Notes: generated from the letters alone by a model not told the origin. A stretch of 52,443 nucleotides of DNA from Streptosporangium nondiastaticum (GCF_003011965.1 NZ_PXWG01000039.1:1-52443); one strand, 5' to 3'. Counted from the stretch's first letter, positions 1 through 9,901 are shown. Program-made: numbers and translations.

Positions 1-221
1 CGCGGGACCGGCGGCACGGGCGAAGCGAGCGCGGGCGCCGCGGGCTTGGCGAGACCGGCGGGCGGCGCGGGCATCGGCTCGCCCTCGGCGGGCGCCGGCC
101 GGCTCGTGCCGGGCACCCAGGCGGTGCCGCTCCAGTAACGGATATAGCCAGGAATGGAAGGGTCCGGATAAAACCCTTCCACGGGGCTGTTGTCGGCGGA
201 TCCTGAGGAAGGGGCGCTCAT
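1..221 (-). CDS. DUF2510 domain protein, probably RDD-family membrane protein (partial)
   Basis: Reading leftward from an ATG at 219-221, the frame stays open to the window edge, so only the first 73 or so residues are visible. Residues 14-37 carry the DUF2510 pattern (G-F-Y-P-D-P, then R-Y-W-S-G-T-A-W). DUF2510 is a short putative ligand-binding module common in actinobacterial membrane proteins. A Pro/Ala-rich linker follows, as expected before a membrane domain lying outside the window. In streptomycetes this N-terminus is usually joined to an RDD membrane domain; that part is inferred. The gene is divergent from the SsgG-like gene, with 341 bases between the two starts. Confidence 0.7.
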   Translation of the reverse strand, partial: MSAPSSGSADNSPVEGFYPDPSIPGYIRYWSGTAWVPGTSRPAPAEGEPMPAPPAGLAKPAAPALASPVPPVP

Positions 222-562
222 GGTCTCCGATGTCCCGTATCTGCTCGGCCGTACTGCGGTGTCGGTGCTCGGTGGGGCGGGCGACGACAAGCAGTCTGCC
301 GCACTCGAGCGACGTGGGGCGCGCTGCTCCCCTGCCTCATGACCTCTATGCACAAAAGGCAACCGGGCGCGCTGCACACAGGTCTACCAGACGGCTCTCC
401 ACTCTGCGGCCGTCCCGCGGGCGGGACCACTCACACGTGCGACCGGCGCACCGGTTCGGCGAAGTCGCGTAATGGTGTGGGGGTCGTTGCGCTCTCTGTC
501 GGTGCGGGTCCGTTCGCGAGGGGCCACGGACCGAGAGAAGCAGAGCAGAGAGGGCGCACTTC
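222..562. other. divergent intergenic region
   Basis: This 341-base gap separates the DUF2510 gene (minus) from the SsgG-like gene (plus) and must hold both promoters. I see no convincing -35/-10 pair. The purine-rich stretch at 547-554 (AGAGAGGG) is a plausible ribosome-binding site for the plus gene. It contains no credible gene: short open frames here have arginine/proline-rich compositions typical of GC-rich shadows. Confidence 0.5.
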
Positions 563-973
563 ATGCACACCGTGGTGGAAAGAGAGCTGGAGATCGACCT
601 GGTGCTGTCGCCCGAGCGCAGCATCCCCGTGCCGTCGCGGCTGAGCTACCGGACGGCCGACCCGTACGCGGTGCACATCGCCTTCCACGTCACCTCGGAG
701 GCCCCGGTGCACTGGACGTTCGCGCGCGAGCTGCTGGTCGAGGGGGTGTTCCGGCCGTGCGGCAGCGGGGACGTGCGGGTGTGGCCGACGCGGACGGACG
801 GGCGCAGCGTGGTGTGCATGGCGCTGTCCTCGCCGGACGGCGCCGCGCTGCTGGAGGCCCCGGCGCCGGCGGTGTCGGCGTGGCTGGAGCGGACGCTGCG
901 GGTGGTGGCGCCGGGGTCGGAGCGGGAGCGGCTGGAGCTGGACGCGGCGCTGAAGGAGATTCTCGGCGCGTGA
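563..973 (+). CDS. ssgG: SsgA-like sporulation/cell-division protein, SsgG by position
   Basis: A 136-residue protein of the SsgA-like (SALP) family, which occurs only in morphologically complex actinomycetes and helps position or control septa and peptidoglycan remodelling during sporulation. Family hallmarks are visible: a T-A-D-P-Y-A-V-H stretch near residue 34, V-x-W-T-F-A-R-E-L-L near 55, and G-D-V-R-V-W-P near 75. Length is normal. Several SALPs look alike; I chose SsgG because in S. coelicolor, as I recall, ssgG precedes a glycolate-oxidase-like gene and hpd, as here. By sequence alone SsgD is also possible. A purine-rich ribosome-binding site lies 9-16 bases before the ATG. The stop codon is inside the downstream terminator hairpin. 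Confidence 0.75.
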   Translation: MHTVVERELEIDLVLSPERSIPVPSRLSYRTADPYAVHIAFHVTSEAPVHWTFARELLVEGVFRPCGSGDVRVWPTRTDGRSVVCMALSSPDGAALLEAPAPAVSAWLERTLRVVAPGSERERLELDAALKEILGA

Positions 974-1006
974 CGCGCCGGTGCGGGTGCCGGCACCGGC
1001 GCGTCA
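971..1006. terminator. bidirectional terminator between ssgG and the FAD oxidase
   Basis: A perfect 14-bp inverted repeat: the arm TGACGCGCCGGTGC (971-984) pairs with 993-1006 across an 8-base loop. It starts at the ssgG stop codon and ends 6 bases before the stop of the convergent oxidase gene, so it can serve both. There is no T-run, which is normal for streptomycete terminators. Confidence 0.8.
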
Positions 1007-1012
1007 AGTGCC

Positions 1013-2386
1013 TTACGCGTCCAGCACTTTGCCCGGGTTCAGGATATTGAGGGGGTCGAAGGCCCTTTTGATCCCCCGCTGGATCTCCAGGCCCACGGGG
1101 CCCAGCTCCCTCGCGAGCCACTCCTTCTTCAGGACGCCCACGCCGTGCTCGCCGGTGATCGTGCCGCCCAGCTCCAGCCCGAGGGCCATGATCGCGTCGA
1201 AGGACTCGCGGGCGCGGCGCGCCTCGTCGGCGTCGGCGGGGTCGAAGCAGACGACGGGGTGGGTGTTGCCGTCGCCGGCGTGGGCGCAGACGCCGATGGT
1301 GAGCCCGTACTTGCGGGCGATCTCCGCGGTGCCCTCCAGCATGTCGGCGAGGCGGGAGCGGGGCACGCAGACGTCGTCGATCATGGTGGCGGGCCGGAGT
1401 GCCTCCAGGGCGGTGAGGGAGAGCCGGCGGGCCTGCAGGAGCAGGTCGGACTCGGCGGCGTCCTCGGCGGGGACGACCTGGTCGGCGCCGGCGGCCGTGC
1501 ACAGCTCGGCGACGGCGGCGAGGTCCGCGGCCGGGTCGGGGGTGTCGAAGGCGGCGAGGAGGAGGGCTTCGGTGCTCTCCGGGAGGCCCATCCTCGCCAT
1601 GGCGTTGACGGCGCGGACGGTCGTGCGGTCCATGAGCTCCAGCAGCGAGGGGGCGTGGCCGCGGGCCATGATCTGCCGGACGGCCTCGCCGGCCGCGGCG
1701 ACGGACGGGAACTCGGCGGCGAGCGCGAGCTGTTGGGGCGGGGCGGGCCGCAGCGCGAGGACGGCCCGGACGACGATCCCGAGGCTGCCCTCGGAGCCGG
1801 TGAACAGGCGGGTGAGGTCGTAGCCCGCGACGCCCTTGGCGGTGCGGCGGCCCGTCTTCAGCAGCCGGCCGTCGGCGAGGACCACGTCGAGGCCGAGGAC
1901 GTACTCGGCGGTGACGCCGTACTTCACGCAGCACAGGCCGCCCGAGGCGGTGCCGATGTTGCCGCCGATGGTGCACTGCTCCCAGCTGGACGGGTCGGGC
2001 GGGTAGTAGAGGCCCTGTTCGGCGACGGCGCGGGAGAGGACGGCGTTGACGACGCCCGGTTCGACGACGGCGACGCGGTCGACGGGGTCGATCTCCAGGA
2101 TGCGGTCCATCTTGACGAGGGAGAGCACGATGCAGCCGTCGGCGGCGTTGGCCGCGCCGGACAGGCCCGTGCGGGCGCCCTGCGGGACGACGGGGACCCG
2201 CAGGGCGGTGGCGGTGCGCATGACGTGCTGCACCTGCTCCACGGTGCGGGGGAGCGTGACGACGGCGGGGGCGCCTGCGGTGCAGAAGCTCGCCATGTCG
2301 TTGGCGTAGCTCCGGGTGACGTCCGGGTCGGTGAGGATCGCCTCGGCGGGTAGGCCTTCGCGCAGGTGCTCGATCAGTTCGCCCAT
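1013..2386 (-). CDS. FAD-linked oxidase, glycolate/D-lactate dehydrogenase (GlcD) type
   Basis: A 457-residue cytosolic flavoprotein of the VAO/GlcD family, which oxidises 2-hydroxy acids such as glycolate or D-lactate to 2-oxo acids. The FAD-binding half shows P-Q-G-A-R-T-G-L-S-G near residue 70 and the conserved I-G-G-N-I-G-T loop near 137. The C-terminal FAD-oxidase domain carries H-A-G-D-G-N-T-H-P near 373, the family's substrate/metal region. Length is typical. It starts at an ATG (2384-2386) with a GGAAGGAC-like site upstream. It is convergent with ssgG and lies downstream of hpd on the same strand, 84 bases away and separated by a hairpin. The exact substrate cannot be told from the sequence. 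Confidence 0.85.
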   Translation of the reverse strand: MGELIEHLREGLPAEAILTDPDVTRSYANDMASFCTAGAPAVVTLPRTVEQVQHVMRTATALRVPVVPQGARTGLSGAANAADGCIVLSLVKMDRILEIDPVDRVAVVEPGVVNAVLSRAVAEQGLYYPPDPSSWEQCTIGGNIGTASGGLCCVKYGVTAEYVLGLDVVLADGRLLKTGRRTAKGVAGYDLTRLFTGSEGSLGIVVRAVLALRPAPPQQLALAAEFPSVAAAGEAVRQIMARGHAPSLLELMDRTTVRAVNAMARMGLPESTEALLLAAFDTPDPAADLAAVAELCTAAGADQVVPAEDAAESDLLLQARRLSLTALEALRPATMIDDVCVPRSRLADMLEGTAEIARKYGLTIGVCAHAGDGNTHPVVCFDPADADEARRARESFDAIMALGLELGGTITGEHGVGVLKKEWLARELGPVGLEIQRGIKRAFDPLNILNPGKVLDA

Positions 2387-2420
2387 GCGGGGGTCCTTCC
2401 CCTACCCGCCCCTTCCCGAA

Positions 2421-2437
2421 CCGGGGCTCCGCCCCGG
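2421..2437 (-). terminator. GC hairpin and streptomycete intergenic repeat downstream of hpd
   Basis: The stem CCGGGGC/GCCCCGG closes on a 3-base loop. Between it and the hpd stop (2438-2470) lies AAACGCCGGACGG followed by a T-rich run. Read on the minus strand this is the CCGTCCGGCGTTTGAGG motif, which I recognise as a common 3' element in Streptomyces genomes. It probably terminates hpd. Confidence 0.65.
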
Positions 2438-2470
2438 ACCCCGGTCCTCAAACGCCGGACGGCTTATTTT

Positions 2471-3613
2471 TTAGAGATTGCCCCGCTTCTCCTGCTCCCG
2501 CTCGATGGCCTCGAAGAGCGCCTTGAAGTTGCCCTTGCCGAAGCCCATCGACCCGTGCCGCTCGATCATCTCGAAGAAGACGGTGGGCCGGTCCTGCACC
2601 GGCTTGGTGAAGATCTGGAGCAGGTAGCCGTCCTCGTCGCGGTCGGCGAGGATCTTCAGTTCGCGCAGGGTGTCGACGGGGACGCGGGTCTCGCCGACCC
2701 ACTCCCCCAGCGTGTCGTAGTACGAGTCGGGGGTGTCGAGGAACTGCACGCCGGCCGCCCGCATGGCGCGCACGGTCGCGACGATGTCGTTCGTCGCGAG
2801 GGCGATGTGCTGGACGCCGGGGCCGTTGTAGAACTCCAGGTACTCGTCGATCTGCGACTTCTTCTTGGCGATGGCCGGCTCGTTGAGCGGGAACTTCACC
2901 TTGCGGGTGCCGTCCGCGACGACCTTCGACATGAGGGCGGAGTACTCGGTGGCGATGTCGTCGCCGACGAACTCCTTCATGTTCGTGAAGTGCATGACGT
3001 TGTTGTAGAACGCCACCCACTCGTTCATCTTGCCGAGCTCGACGTTGCCCACGCAGTGGTCGATCGCCTGGAAGCGGCGGTCGCCGGGCTCGACGAGCGG
3101 CTTGGCGGCGACGTAGCCGGGCAGGTACGGGCCGGTGTAGGCGGACCGCTCCACGAGCGTGTGGCGGGTCTGACCGTACGTGGCGATGGCGGCGAGGACG
3201 ACGGTGCCGTGCTCGTCCGTGACCTCGTGCGGGGCCTCCAGGCCGGTCGCGCCGTGCTCGACGGCGTAGGCGTAGGCGGCGCGGGCGTCCGGCACCTCGA
3301 TGGCGAGGTCGACGACGCCGTCGCCGTGCTCGGTGACGTGCTCGGCGAGGAAGCGGCCGTGGTCGGTGGCGGCCTTGATGACCGTGGTGAGGACGAAGCG
3401 CGCGCCGCCGGACTCCAGGACGTAGGAGGCGGTCTCGCGGCTGCCGTTCTCCGGGCCGCGGTAGGCGACGAGCTTCATGCCGAAGGCGGTGGAGTAGTAG
3501 TGGGCGGCCTGCTTGGCGTTGCCGACGGCGAAGACGACCGCGTCCATCCCCTTGACCGGGAACGGGTCCGCCTGCCGTGCGGTGTGCGGGGTGTGATCGG
3601 TGGTCTGTGTCAT
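2471..3613 (-). CDS. hpd: 4-hydroxyphenylpyruvate dioxygenase
   Basis: Converts 4-hydroxyphenylpyruvate plus O2 to homogentisate in tyrosine catabolism, using Fe(II). The 380-residue protein has two vicinal-oxygen-chelate domains (about residues 20-150 and 175-350). The facial triad is visible as His186 in I-D-H-C-V-G, His269 in V-Q-H-I-A and Glu348 in V-F-F-E-M-I-E-R. The C-terminal F-x-x-L-F-E-A-I-E-x-E-Q helix is the usual family ending. The open frame extends further upstream, but the ATG at 3611-3613 matches family length and leaves a regulatory gap to the divergent Lrp gene. An imperfect palindrome at 3642-3659 lies just upstream of the start. Confidence 0.95.
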   Translation of the reverse strand: MTQTTDHTPHTARQADPFPVKGMDAVVFAVGNAKQAAHYYSTAFGMKLVAYRGPENGSRETASYVLESGGARFVLTTVIKAATDHGRFLAEHVTEHGDGVVDLAIEVPDARAAYAYAVEHGATGLEAPHEVTDEHGTVVLAAIATYGQTRHTLVERSAYTGPYLPGYVAAKPLVEPGDRRFQAIDHCVGNVELGKMNEWVAFYNNVMHFTNMKEFVGDDIATEYSALMSKVVADGTRKVKFPLNEPAIAKKKSQIDEYLEFYNGPGVQHIALATNDIVATVRAMRAAGVQFLDTPDSYYDTLGEWVGETRVPVDTLRELKILADRDEDGYLLQIFTKPVQDRPTVFFEMIERHGSMGFGKGNFKALFEAIEREQEKRGNL

Positions 3614-3641
3614 GGCCGCAGCGTCCCGCCGATCCACAAGG

Positions 3642-3659
3642 TGCGCAATAGTTTGCGTA
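3642..3659. promoter_or_regulatory. operator-like inverted repeat between hpd and lrp
   Basis: TGCGCAA (3642-3648) and TTGCGTA (3653-3659) form an inverted repeat with 6 of 7 positions matching around a 4-base AT-rich centre. It lies 29 bases upstream of the hpd start and 76 bases before the divergent Lrp-family gene. Lrp/AsnC proteins bind short degenerate palindromes of this kind, often next to their own gene. The binding is inferred. Confidence 0.5.
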
Positions 3660-3734
3660 TCTACTGGGCATATTGCAGAGCGAACCGCCGGTAACACCGG
3701 ACGTTCTGTACATGCTGACCACTGGGAGGACCGT

Positions 3735-4220
3735 GTGGCGATCGATCGTTTGGACGGGCGGCTGATCGAGCTGCTGGCCGAGGAGCCGCGGATCGGCGTC
3801 CTGGAGGCCTCGCGCCGGCTGGGCGTGGCGCGCGGGACCGTCCAGGCGCGGCTGGACCGGCTGCAGGCGCAGGGCGTCATCCGCGGCTTCGGCCCGGACG
3901 TGGACCCCGCGGCGCTGGGCTATCCGGTGACGGCCTTCGCGACGCTGGAGATCAAGCAGGGGCAGGGCGGCGACGTGCGGTCGCACCTGGCGACCGTGCC
4001 CGAGGTGCTGGAGCTGCACACCACGACCGGGCGCGGCGACATGCTCTGCCGCCTGGTCGCACGCTCGAACGCCGACCTCCAGCGTGTGATCGACCGCGTT
4101 GTGGGTTTTGATGGCATCGTGCGGGCCTCCACGGCGATCGTCATGGAGAACGCCGTGCCGCTGCGGATCATCCCGCTGGTGCAGCAGGCGTCGCAGGACC
4201 AGGACCCGCACCGGCCCTGA
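3735..4220 (+). CDS. Lrp/AsnC-family transcriptional regulator
   Basis: A 161-residue regulator with an AsnC-type helix-turn-helix at about residues 5-50 (L-D-G-R-L-I-E-L-L-A-E-E-P-R, then A-R-G-T-V-Q-A-R-L-D-R-L) and a RAM ligand-sensing/oligomerisation domain at about 65-150 (T-T-G-R-G-D-M-L-C-R-L). Lrp proteins sense amino acids or related acids. I start it at the GTG at 3735 rather than further upstream because GGGAGGA (3724-3730) sits 4 bases before it and the protein then begins exactly where family members begin. Divergence from hpd points to control of tyrosine catabolism. The ABC importer starts 36 bases downstream, so co-transcription and control of that are also possible. Confidence 0.88.
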   Translation: MAIDRLDGRLIELLAEEPRIGVLEASRRLGVARGTVQARLDRLQAQGVIRGFGPDVDPAALGYPVTAFATLEIKQGQGGDVRSHLATVPEVLELHTTTGRGDMLCRLVARSNADLQRVIDRVVGFDGIVRASTAIVMENAVPLRIIPLVQQASQDQDPHRP

Positions 4221-4256
4221 CCGTGGCGGCGCCCAGGCGCGGAGGGAGGCGAGCGG

Positions 4257-4896
4257 GTGAGCTTCTGGCAGTACGTGGCCGGCCGCCGCGCCCAGCTGCT
4301 GGCGGACGCCTGGCAGCACGCGAGCGCCGTCTTCCAGTGCATGGTCGTCGCCACCCTCCTGGGCGTGGTGATCGGCGTGCTCACGTACCGCCGGGAGTGG
4401 GCCGGGAACCTGGCGGTGACCACGACGGCCACGCTGCTGACCATCCCCTCCCTCGCCCTGCTCGGCCTGCTCGTCCCGCTCACCGGCCTGGGCGTCGCGC
4501 CGACGGTCACGGCGCTCGTGCTCTACGGGCTGCTGCCGATCGTCCGCAACGCGGTCGTGGGGCTGCGGGGCGTGGACCCCTCGCTCGTGGACGCCGCGAA
4601 GGGGATCGGGATGTCCCGGGCGGCCCGGCTCCTGCGCGTCGAGCTGCCGCTGGCCTGGCCGCCGATCCTCACCGGGATCCGGGTGGCCACCCAGATGCTG
4701 ATGGGCATCGCGGCCGTCGCCGCGTACGCCTCCGGGCCCGGCCTCGGCAACGAGATCTTCCGCGGCGTCTCGTCGCTGGGCAGCGCCAACGCCCTCAACC
4801 AGGTGCTCGCCGGAACGCTCGGGATCATCGTGCTCGCCCTGCTGTTCGACGCGGCGTACGTGCTGATCGGGCGGCTGACGATCCCGGGCGGGATCC

Positions 4897-4904
<8 letters not shown>
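4257..4904 (+). CDS. OpuB/ProW-type ABC transporter permease
   Basis: A 215-residue inner-membrane protein with about five or six hydrophobic segments. It carries the permease-ATPase contact (EAA) motif as V-D-A-A-K-G-I-G-M-S-R near residues 108-118. This architecture belongs to importers of quaternary amines such as glycine betaine, choline, carnitine or ergothioneine. The GTG start is preceded by GGAGGGAGG (4241-4249). The stop overlaps the ATPase start by 8 bases, indicating translational coupling. A second permease gene lies after the ATPase, so the transporter probably uses a permease heterodimer as in OpuC/OsmU systems. Confidence 0.88.
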
Positions 4905-6164
<1,260 letters not shown>

Positions 6165-6168
<4 letters not shown>

Positions 6169-7016
6169 GGGAGCGGCTGGAGACCAGGGACACCGTCGGG
6201 CAGCCGGAGGCCGCGGAGGCCGGCGCCCCGCCGGGCAAGGACGCCCCCGAAGGGCCTCCCCCGCGGGCGGCGGCCCCGCCCCGCCGCGTCACCTGGCAGA
6301 AGCTCACCATCCTGCCCGCCTTCCTGCTGGCCCTGCTGCTGGCGACCTGGCTGTGGTTCCGCGGCGCCGACCTCGACTCCATCGCCCGGAACTCCATCGC
6401 CGACGGCAACGTCTGGCTGCGCCTGCGGCAGCACGTCGTCCTCACCGTCGTCTCCACCTTCTTCGTCCTGGTCATCGCCATCCCGCTGGGCATCCTGCTC
6501 ACCCGCCGCCGGCTGCGCCCCGCCGCGCCCGCCGTCATCGCCGTCGCGAACGTCGGCCAGGCCACGCCCGCGATCGGCCTGCTGGCGCTCCTGGTGATCT
6601 GGCTGGGCATCGGGATGCAGGCCGCGCTCGTCGGCATGGTCGTCTACGCGGTGCTGCCCGTGCTCGCCAACACGATCGCGGGACTGCGGGCCATCGACCC
6701 GACGCTGGTGGAGGCCGCGCGCGGCATCGGCATGTCCGCCCTGGGCGTGCTGCGCCGGGTCGAACTGCCCCTGGCCGTGCCGCTGATCCTCGCGGGCGTG
6801 CGGACGGCCCTCGTCCTCAACGTGGGGACGGCGACGCTCGCCTACTTCGGCGGGGGCGGCGGGCTCGGCGACCTGATCGCGTCGGGCATCACCAACCAGC
6901 GGATGCCGGTGCTGGTGCTGGGGTCGGTCCTGACCGTGGCGCTCGCCCTGCTCGTGGACTGGATGGCGTCCCTGGCCGAGCTGCTGCTGCGGCCGCGCGG
7001 GCTGGGGGCGTCCTGA
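6165..7016 (+). CDS. OpuB/ProW-type ABC transporter permease (second)
   Basis: A 283-residue membrane protein: about 45 Pro/Ala/Glu-rich cytoplasmic residues, a first hydrophobic segment (about 47-65), then the binding-protein-dependent transport domain. The EAA motif is V-E-A-A-R-G-I-G-M-S-A near residues 183-193, followed by V-E-L-P-L-A-V-P-L-I. I start it at the GTG at 6165, which overlaps the ATPase stop as GTGA. It stops one base before the lipoprotein start at 7018. It is likely the partner of the 4257 permease. Confidence 0.88.
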
Positions 7017-7017
7017 C

Positions 7018-8001
7018 ATGGGCGGCCGGAGAGCGCACCGGGCGGCGCCGGCCCTGGCGCTGGCGCTGCTGGCCGCCACGTCCGCCGGCTGCGGCCTGAC
7101 CAGCGGCTCCCCGCTGGCCGAAAGCGTCCGGCCCGGCTCGGTCGGCCAGGGCCTGCCGCTCAAGGGCGCCTCCCTGACCGTCACCTCGAAGAGCTTCAGC
7201 GAGAACATCGTGCTCGGCCAGATCATGGGCCTCGCCTTCAAGGCCGCCGGCGCGAGCGTGCTGGACCGCACCAACATCCAGGGCTCGATCGGGGCGCGCG
7301 AGGCCGTCCGGTCCGGCGGCGCGGACGCCATGTACGAGTACACGGGCACCGCCTGGATCACCTACCTCGGCCACGACGAGCCGATCCCCGACCCGCAGCG
7401 GCAGTGGCGGGCCGTCCGCGACGCCGACGCCCGCAACGGCCTCACCTGGCTCGCGCCCGCCGCGCTCGACAACACGTACGCCCTGGCCATGAACCGCGCC
7501 GGCGCCCGCGCGTACGGCACCCGCACGCTCTCCGAGGTGGCCGCCCTGTCGAGGCGCGACCCGGGGGCCGTGACCCTGTGCGTCGAGACGGAGTTCGCGG
7601 CGCGCGACGACGGGCTGCAGGGCATGGCGAAGGCGTACGGCATGAACGTGCCCGCCTCCCGCGTCCAGAAGATGGACGGCGGCATCATCTACACCCAGGT
7701 CTCCGGCGGGCGCTCCTGCACCTTCGGCGAGGTGTTCACCACCGACGGCCGCATCGCGGCCATGCACCTCGTCGTCATGCGCGACGACCGGCGCTTCTTC
7801 CCCAACTACAACGCGGCACCCGAGATCAACAGCGCCACCCTGCGCCGGTATCCGGCGATCAAGGACGTCCTGGACCCCATCACGGCACGGCTCGACAACG
7901 ACGTGGCCCGGGAGCTCAACGCCGAGGTGGACGTGGCGGGGAAGGACCCGCGGGAGGTCGCGGAGGAGTGGCTGGTGAGGGAAGGGTTCATCACCCGCTG
8001 A
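7018..8001 (+). CDS. OpuBC/OsmF-type substrate-binding lipoprotein
   Basis: A 327-residue extracellular receptor for the importer. The signal peptide ends in a lipobox, T-S-A-G-C, with Cys25 as the predicted lipidation site. The mature part begins with T-V-T-S-K-S-F-S-E-N-I-V-L-G-Q-I, the signature of the OpuAC/quaternary-amine binding family, and later shows Y-E-Y-T-G-T-A-W near 105. It follows the second permease by one base. Its substrate is likely a betaine, choline or related cation, but binding-pocket residues cannot be assigned with certainty from the sequence. Confidence 0.88.
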   Translation: MGGRRAHRAAPALALALLAATSAGCGLTSGSPLAESVRPGSVGQGLPLKGASLTVTSKSFSENIVLGQIMGLAFKAAGASVLDRTNIQGSIGAREAVRSGGADAMYEYTGTAWITYLGHDEPIPDPQRQWRAVRDADARNGLTWLAPAALDNTYALAMNRAGARAYGTRTLSEVAALSRRDPGAVTLCVETEFAARDDGLQGMAKAYGMNVPASRVQKMDGGIIYTQVSGGRSCTFGEVFTTDGRIAAMHLVVMRDDRRFFPNYNAAPEINSATLRRYPAIKDVLDPITARLDNDVARELNAEVDVAGKDPREVAEEWLVREGFITR

Positions 8002-8021
8002 GCGCTCGGCGGGCGGGGAAA

Positions 8022-8864
8022 TCAGCAGGTGGGGACGTTGTTCTCGTCGCCGGACGCGAGGGCCCGCAGCGACTTGACCGCGTCCTGCAGCTTCTCCACC
8101 GGGACCAGCTGCAGCCCCTTGGGCAGGTTGGCCTTGGCCGCCGAGCACTCGGCCTTCGGGACGAGGAAGACCGTCGCGCCGTCGCGCCGGGCCGCCTGCG
8201 TCTTCAGCGGGACGCCGCCGACCTCGCCGACGGTCCCGTCGGCGTCGATGGTGCCCGTGCCGGAGATGACGCGCCCGCCCGTGAGCTCGCCGCCGCGGCC
8301 GTCGCCGTCGACCTTGTCGATGATGCCGAGGGTGAAGAGCAGCCCCGCGCTCGGCCCGCCCACGTCGCCGAGACTGAGGCCGATCTTCAGCTCGCCGGGC
8401 GAGCGGTGCAGGTAGCGGCGGGCGGCGTCGGTGGCCGAGTCCTGCGACTTCTTCATCTCCGCCTGGTTGTGCGCGTCGACCTCCTCGTCGGAGTCGCCCA
8501 CGGGGTAGACGGCGTCGTGCGGCATGACGGCCCGGTCCGTACGGGACCAGCCGCTGATCACGTCGCCGAGGTCCACGTCGACGCGCGGGCCCGTCACCAC
8601 GATCGTGGTCATGCGCAGCTGGCCGGTGGTCTTCCGCGCGGAGGCACCCTCGATCTCGATCACCTGCTTGCCCTCGTGGGAGCCGAGCACGTCCACCGTG
8701 GAGCCGGGCTGCGCCACCGAGAACGGCAGCGGCACGAAGGGCACGGAGGCGAGCAGGGCGACGACGGGCACGGCGCAGACGGCGAGGATCCGGGCGCGGC
8801 GGGACCGGGCGGGCCGCCCGGCAGGAGCGGGCGCGGCCGGAGCAGGCGTGGTCGGAGCGGGCAT
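8022..8864 (-). CDS. membrane-anchored Lon-type (S16) protease, YlbL-like, without PDZ domain
   Basis: A 280-residue protein with one N-terminal membrane segment (about residues 26-47) and an extracytoplasmic domain. The S16 Ser/Lys dyad is visible: Ser in D-V-G-G-P-S-A-G-L (about 178) and Lys in G-G-V-P-L-K-T-Q-A (about 221). YlbL-family proteins usually carry a PDZ domain between the anchor and the protease, giving about 340-350 residues. Here the region between M-K-K-S-Q-D-S and H-R-S-P-G-E is only about 10-15 residues, so the PDZ appears missing. It is convergent with the ABC operon, with 20 bases between stops and no obvious hairpin. Confidence 0.82.
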   Translation of the reverse strand: MPAPTTPAPAAPAPAGRPARSRRARILAVCAVPVVALLASVPFVPLPFSVAQPGSTVDVLGSHEGKQVIEIEGASARKTTGQLRMTTIVVTGPRVDVDLGDVISGWSRTDRAVMPHDAVYPVGDSDEEVDAHNQAEMKKSQDSATDAARRYLHRSPGELKIGLSLGDVGGPSAGLLFTLGIIDKVDGDGRGGELTGGRVISGTGTIDADGTVGEVGGVPLKTQAARRDGATVFLVPKAECSAAKANLPKGLQLVPVEKLQDAVKSLRALASGDENNVPTC

Positions 8865-8956
8865 GCAGCGAATCTAGTTCACCGGCGTCCCTTCCGTGAC
8901 ATGCGCCCTCGCCGGGCGAGGCGCGGCGAGGGCGTACGGCGTGCAGCACGCCGGGG

Positions 8957-9598
8957 TCACCTCAGGGCGTCCGCAACCTCCTTCGCCGCTTCCATCACGC
9001 GCGGGCCCACACGCTCGGGAATCGTGTCCGTGAGCATCACCACTCCCACGCTGCCCTCGATCCCCAGGACGCCGAGCAGCGGCGCCGCCGCGCCGCTCGC
9101 GCCGGCCTCCAGCTCGCCGTGGGTGAGGGCGTAGCCGGGGCTGTCGGCCTCGCCGCGGCGGGCGGCGAGTATGGCGCGGCCGGCCGCCCCCCGGTCCAGG
9201 GGATGGCGGAAGCCCGCGCGGTAGGCCACGTGGTAGTCCGTCCACGTCGGCTCGACGACGGCCACCGCGAGCGCCTCGGTGCCGTCGACGAGCGTGAGGT
9301 GGGCGGTGGCCCCGATGTCCTCGGCCAGGGAGCGCAGGGCGGGCAGGGCCGCCTCGCGCACCAGCGGGTGCACCTGGCGGCCGAGCCGCAGCACCCCGAG
9401 GCCCACCCGGGCGCGGCCGCCGATGTCCCGGCGGACCAGTGCGTGCTGCTCCAGTGTGGCGAGCAGTCGGTAGACGACCGTCCGGTTGACCCCGAGCCGG
9501 GTGGACAGCTCGGTGACGGTCAGGCCGTGGTCGGTGTCGGCGAGCAGTTTGAGGACGCGCAGTCCCCGGTCGAGCGTCTGCGAGGTCTCCGCTGTCAC
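8957..9598 (-). CDS. IclR-family transcriptional regulator
   Basis: A 213-residue DNA-binding protein. The winged helix-turn-helix is at about residues 5-65 (L-D-R-G-L-R-V-L-K-L-L, V-T-E-L-S-T-R-L-G-V-N-R-T-V-V-Y-R-L-L) and the IclR effector domain follows. The effector domain is shorter than in typical 250-260 residue members. The frame runs further upstream, but I start at the GTG at 9598 because GGAGGAGGGG lies just before it and the protein then begins at the usual family position. The neighbour on the same strand is the S16 protease 92 bases downstream. No metabolic operon is adjacent, so the target is unknown. Confidence 0.85.
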   Translation of the reverse strand: MTAETSQTLDRGLRVLKLLADTDHGLTVTELSTRLGVNRTVVYRLLATLEQHALVRRDIGGRARVGLGVLRLGRQVHPLVREAALPALRSLAEDIGATAHLTLVDGTEALAVAVVEPTWTDYHVAYRAGFRHPLDRGAAGRAILAARRGEADSPGYALTHGELEAGASGAAAPLLGVLGIEGSVGVVMLTDTIPERVGPRVMEAAKEVADALR

Positions 9599-9901
9599 GA
9601 CGCCCCTCCTCCGATGTATGGCGGCTCTCGTCGGGTGGGGTGCGCCGCCGGTCCGCAGCCGGCAGCGCGCGAGGAGAGGCCGCCGGCGGCTTGTCGCTTC
9701 TTGCAGCTCTTCTGTACCGGCTGCGCTCCGCGGCGGCGCTGCCACGGGGCGTGTGCGTGACCGGCACCGTAGCGCCGCCGGTCCGCTCAGCGGAAGAGTC
9801 TGCCCGCGATCCGGTCAGGCCAGGGCCGAATTACGGATATCGGGGCCGGCGTCCCATCATGCGGACGCCGGCCCCGGCGCCGAAGGGGCGGGGCGGGGGC
9901 C
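9599..9901. other. intergenic region between IclR gene and helicase gene
   Basis: These 303 bases lie upstream of the IclR gene and downstream of the helicase gene. They hold the IclR ribosome-binding site and leader at the left end and a strong terminator at 9841-9876. I see no gene and no clear promoter hexamers. Confidence 0.5.
9841..9876 (-). terminator. terminator of the helicase gene
   Basis: A perfect 14-bp stem (9841-9854 with 9863-9876, arm CGGGGCCGGCGTCC) and an 8-base loop, 25 bases beyond the helicase stop codon. Confidence 0.82.
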
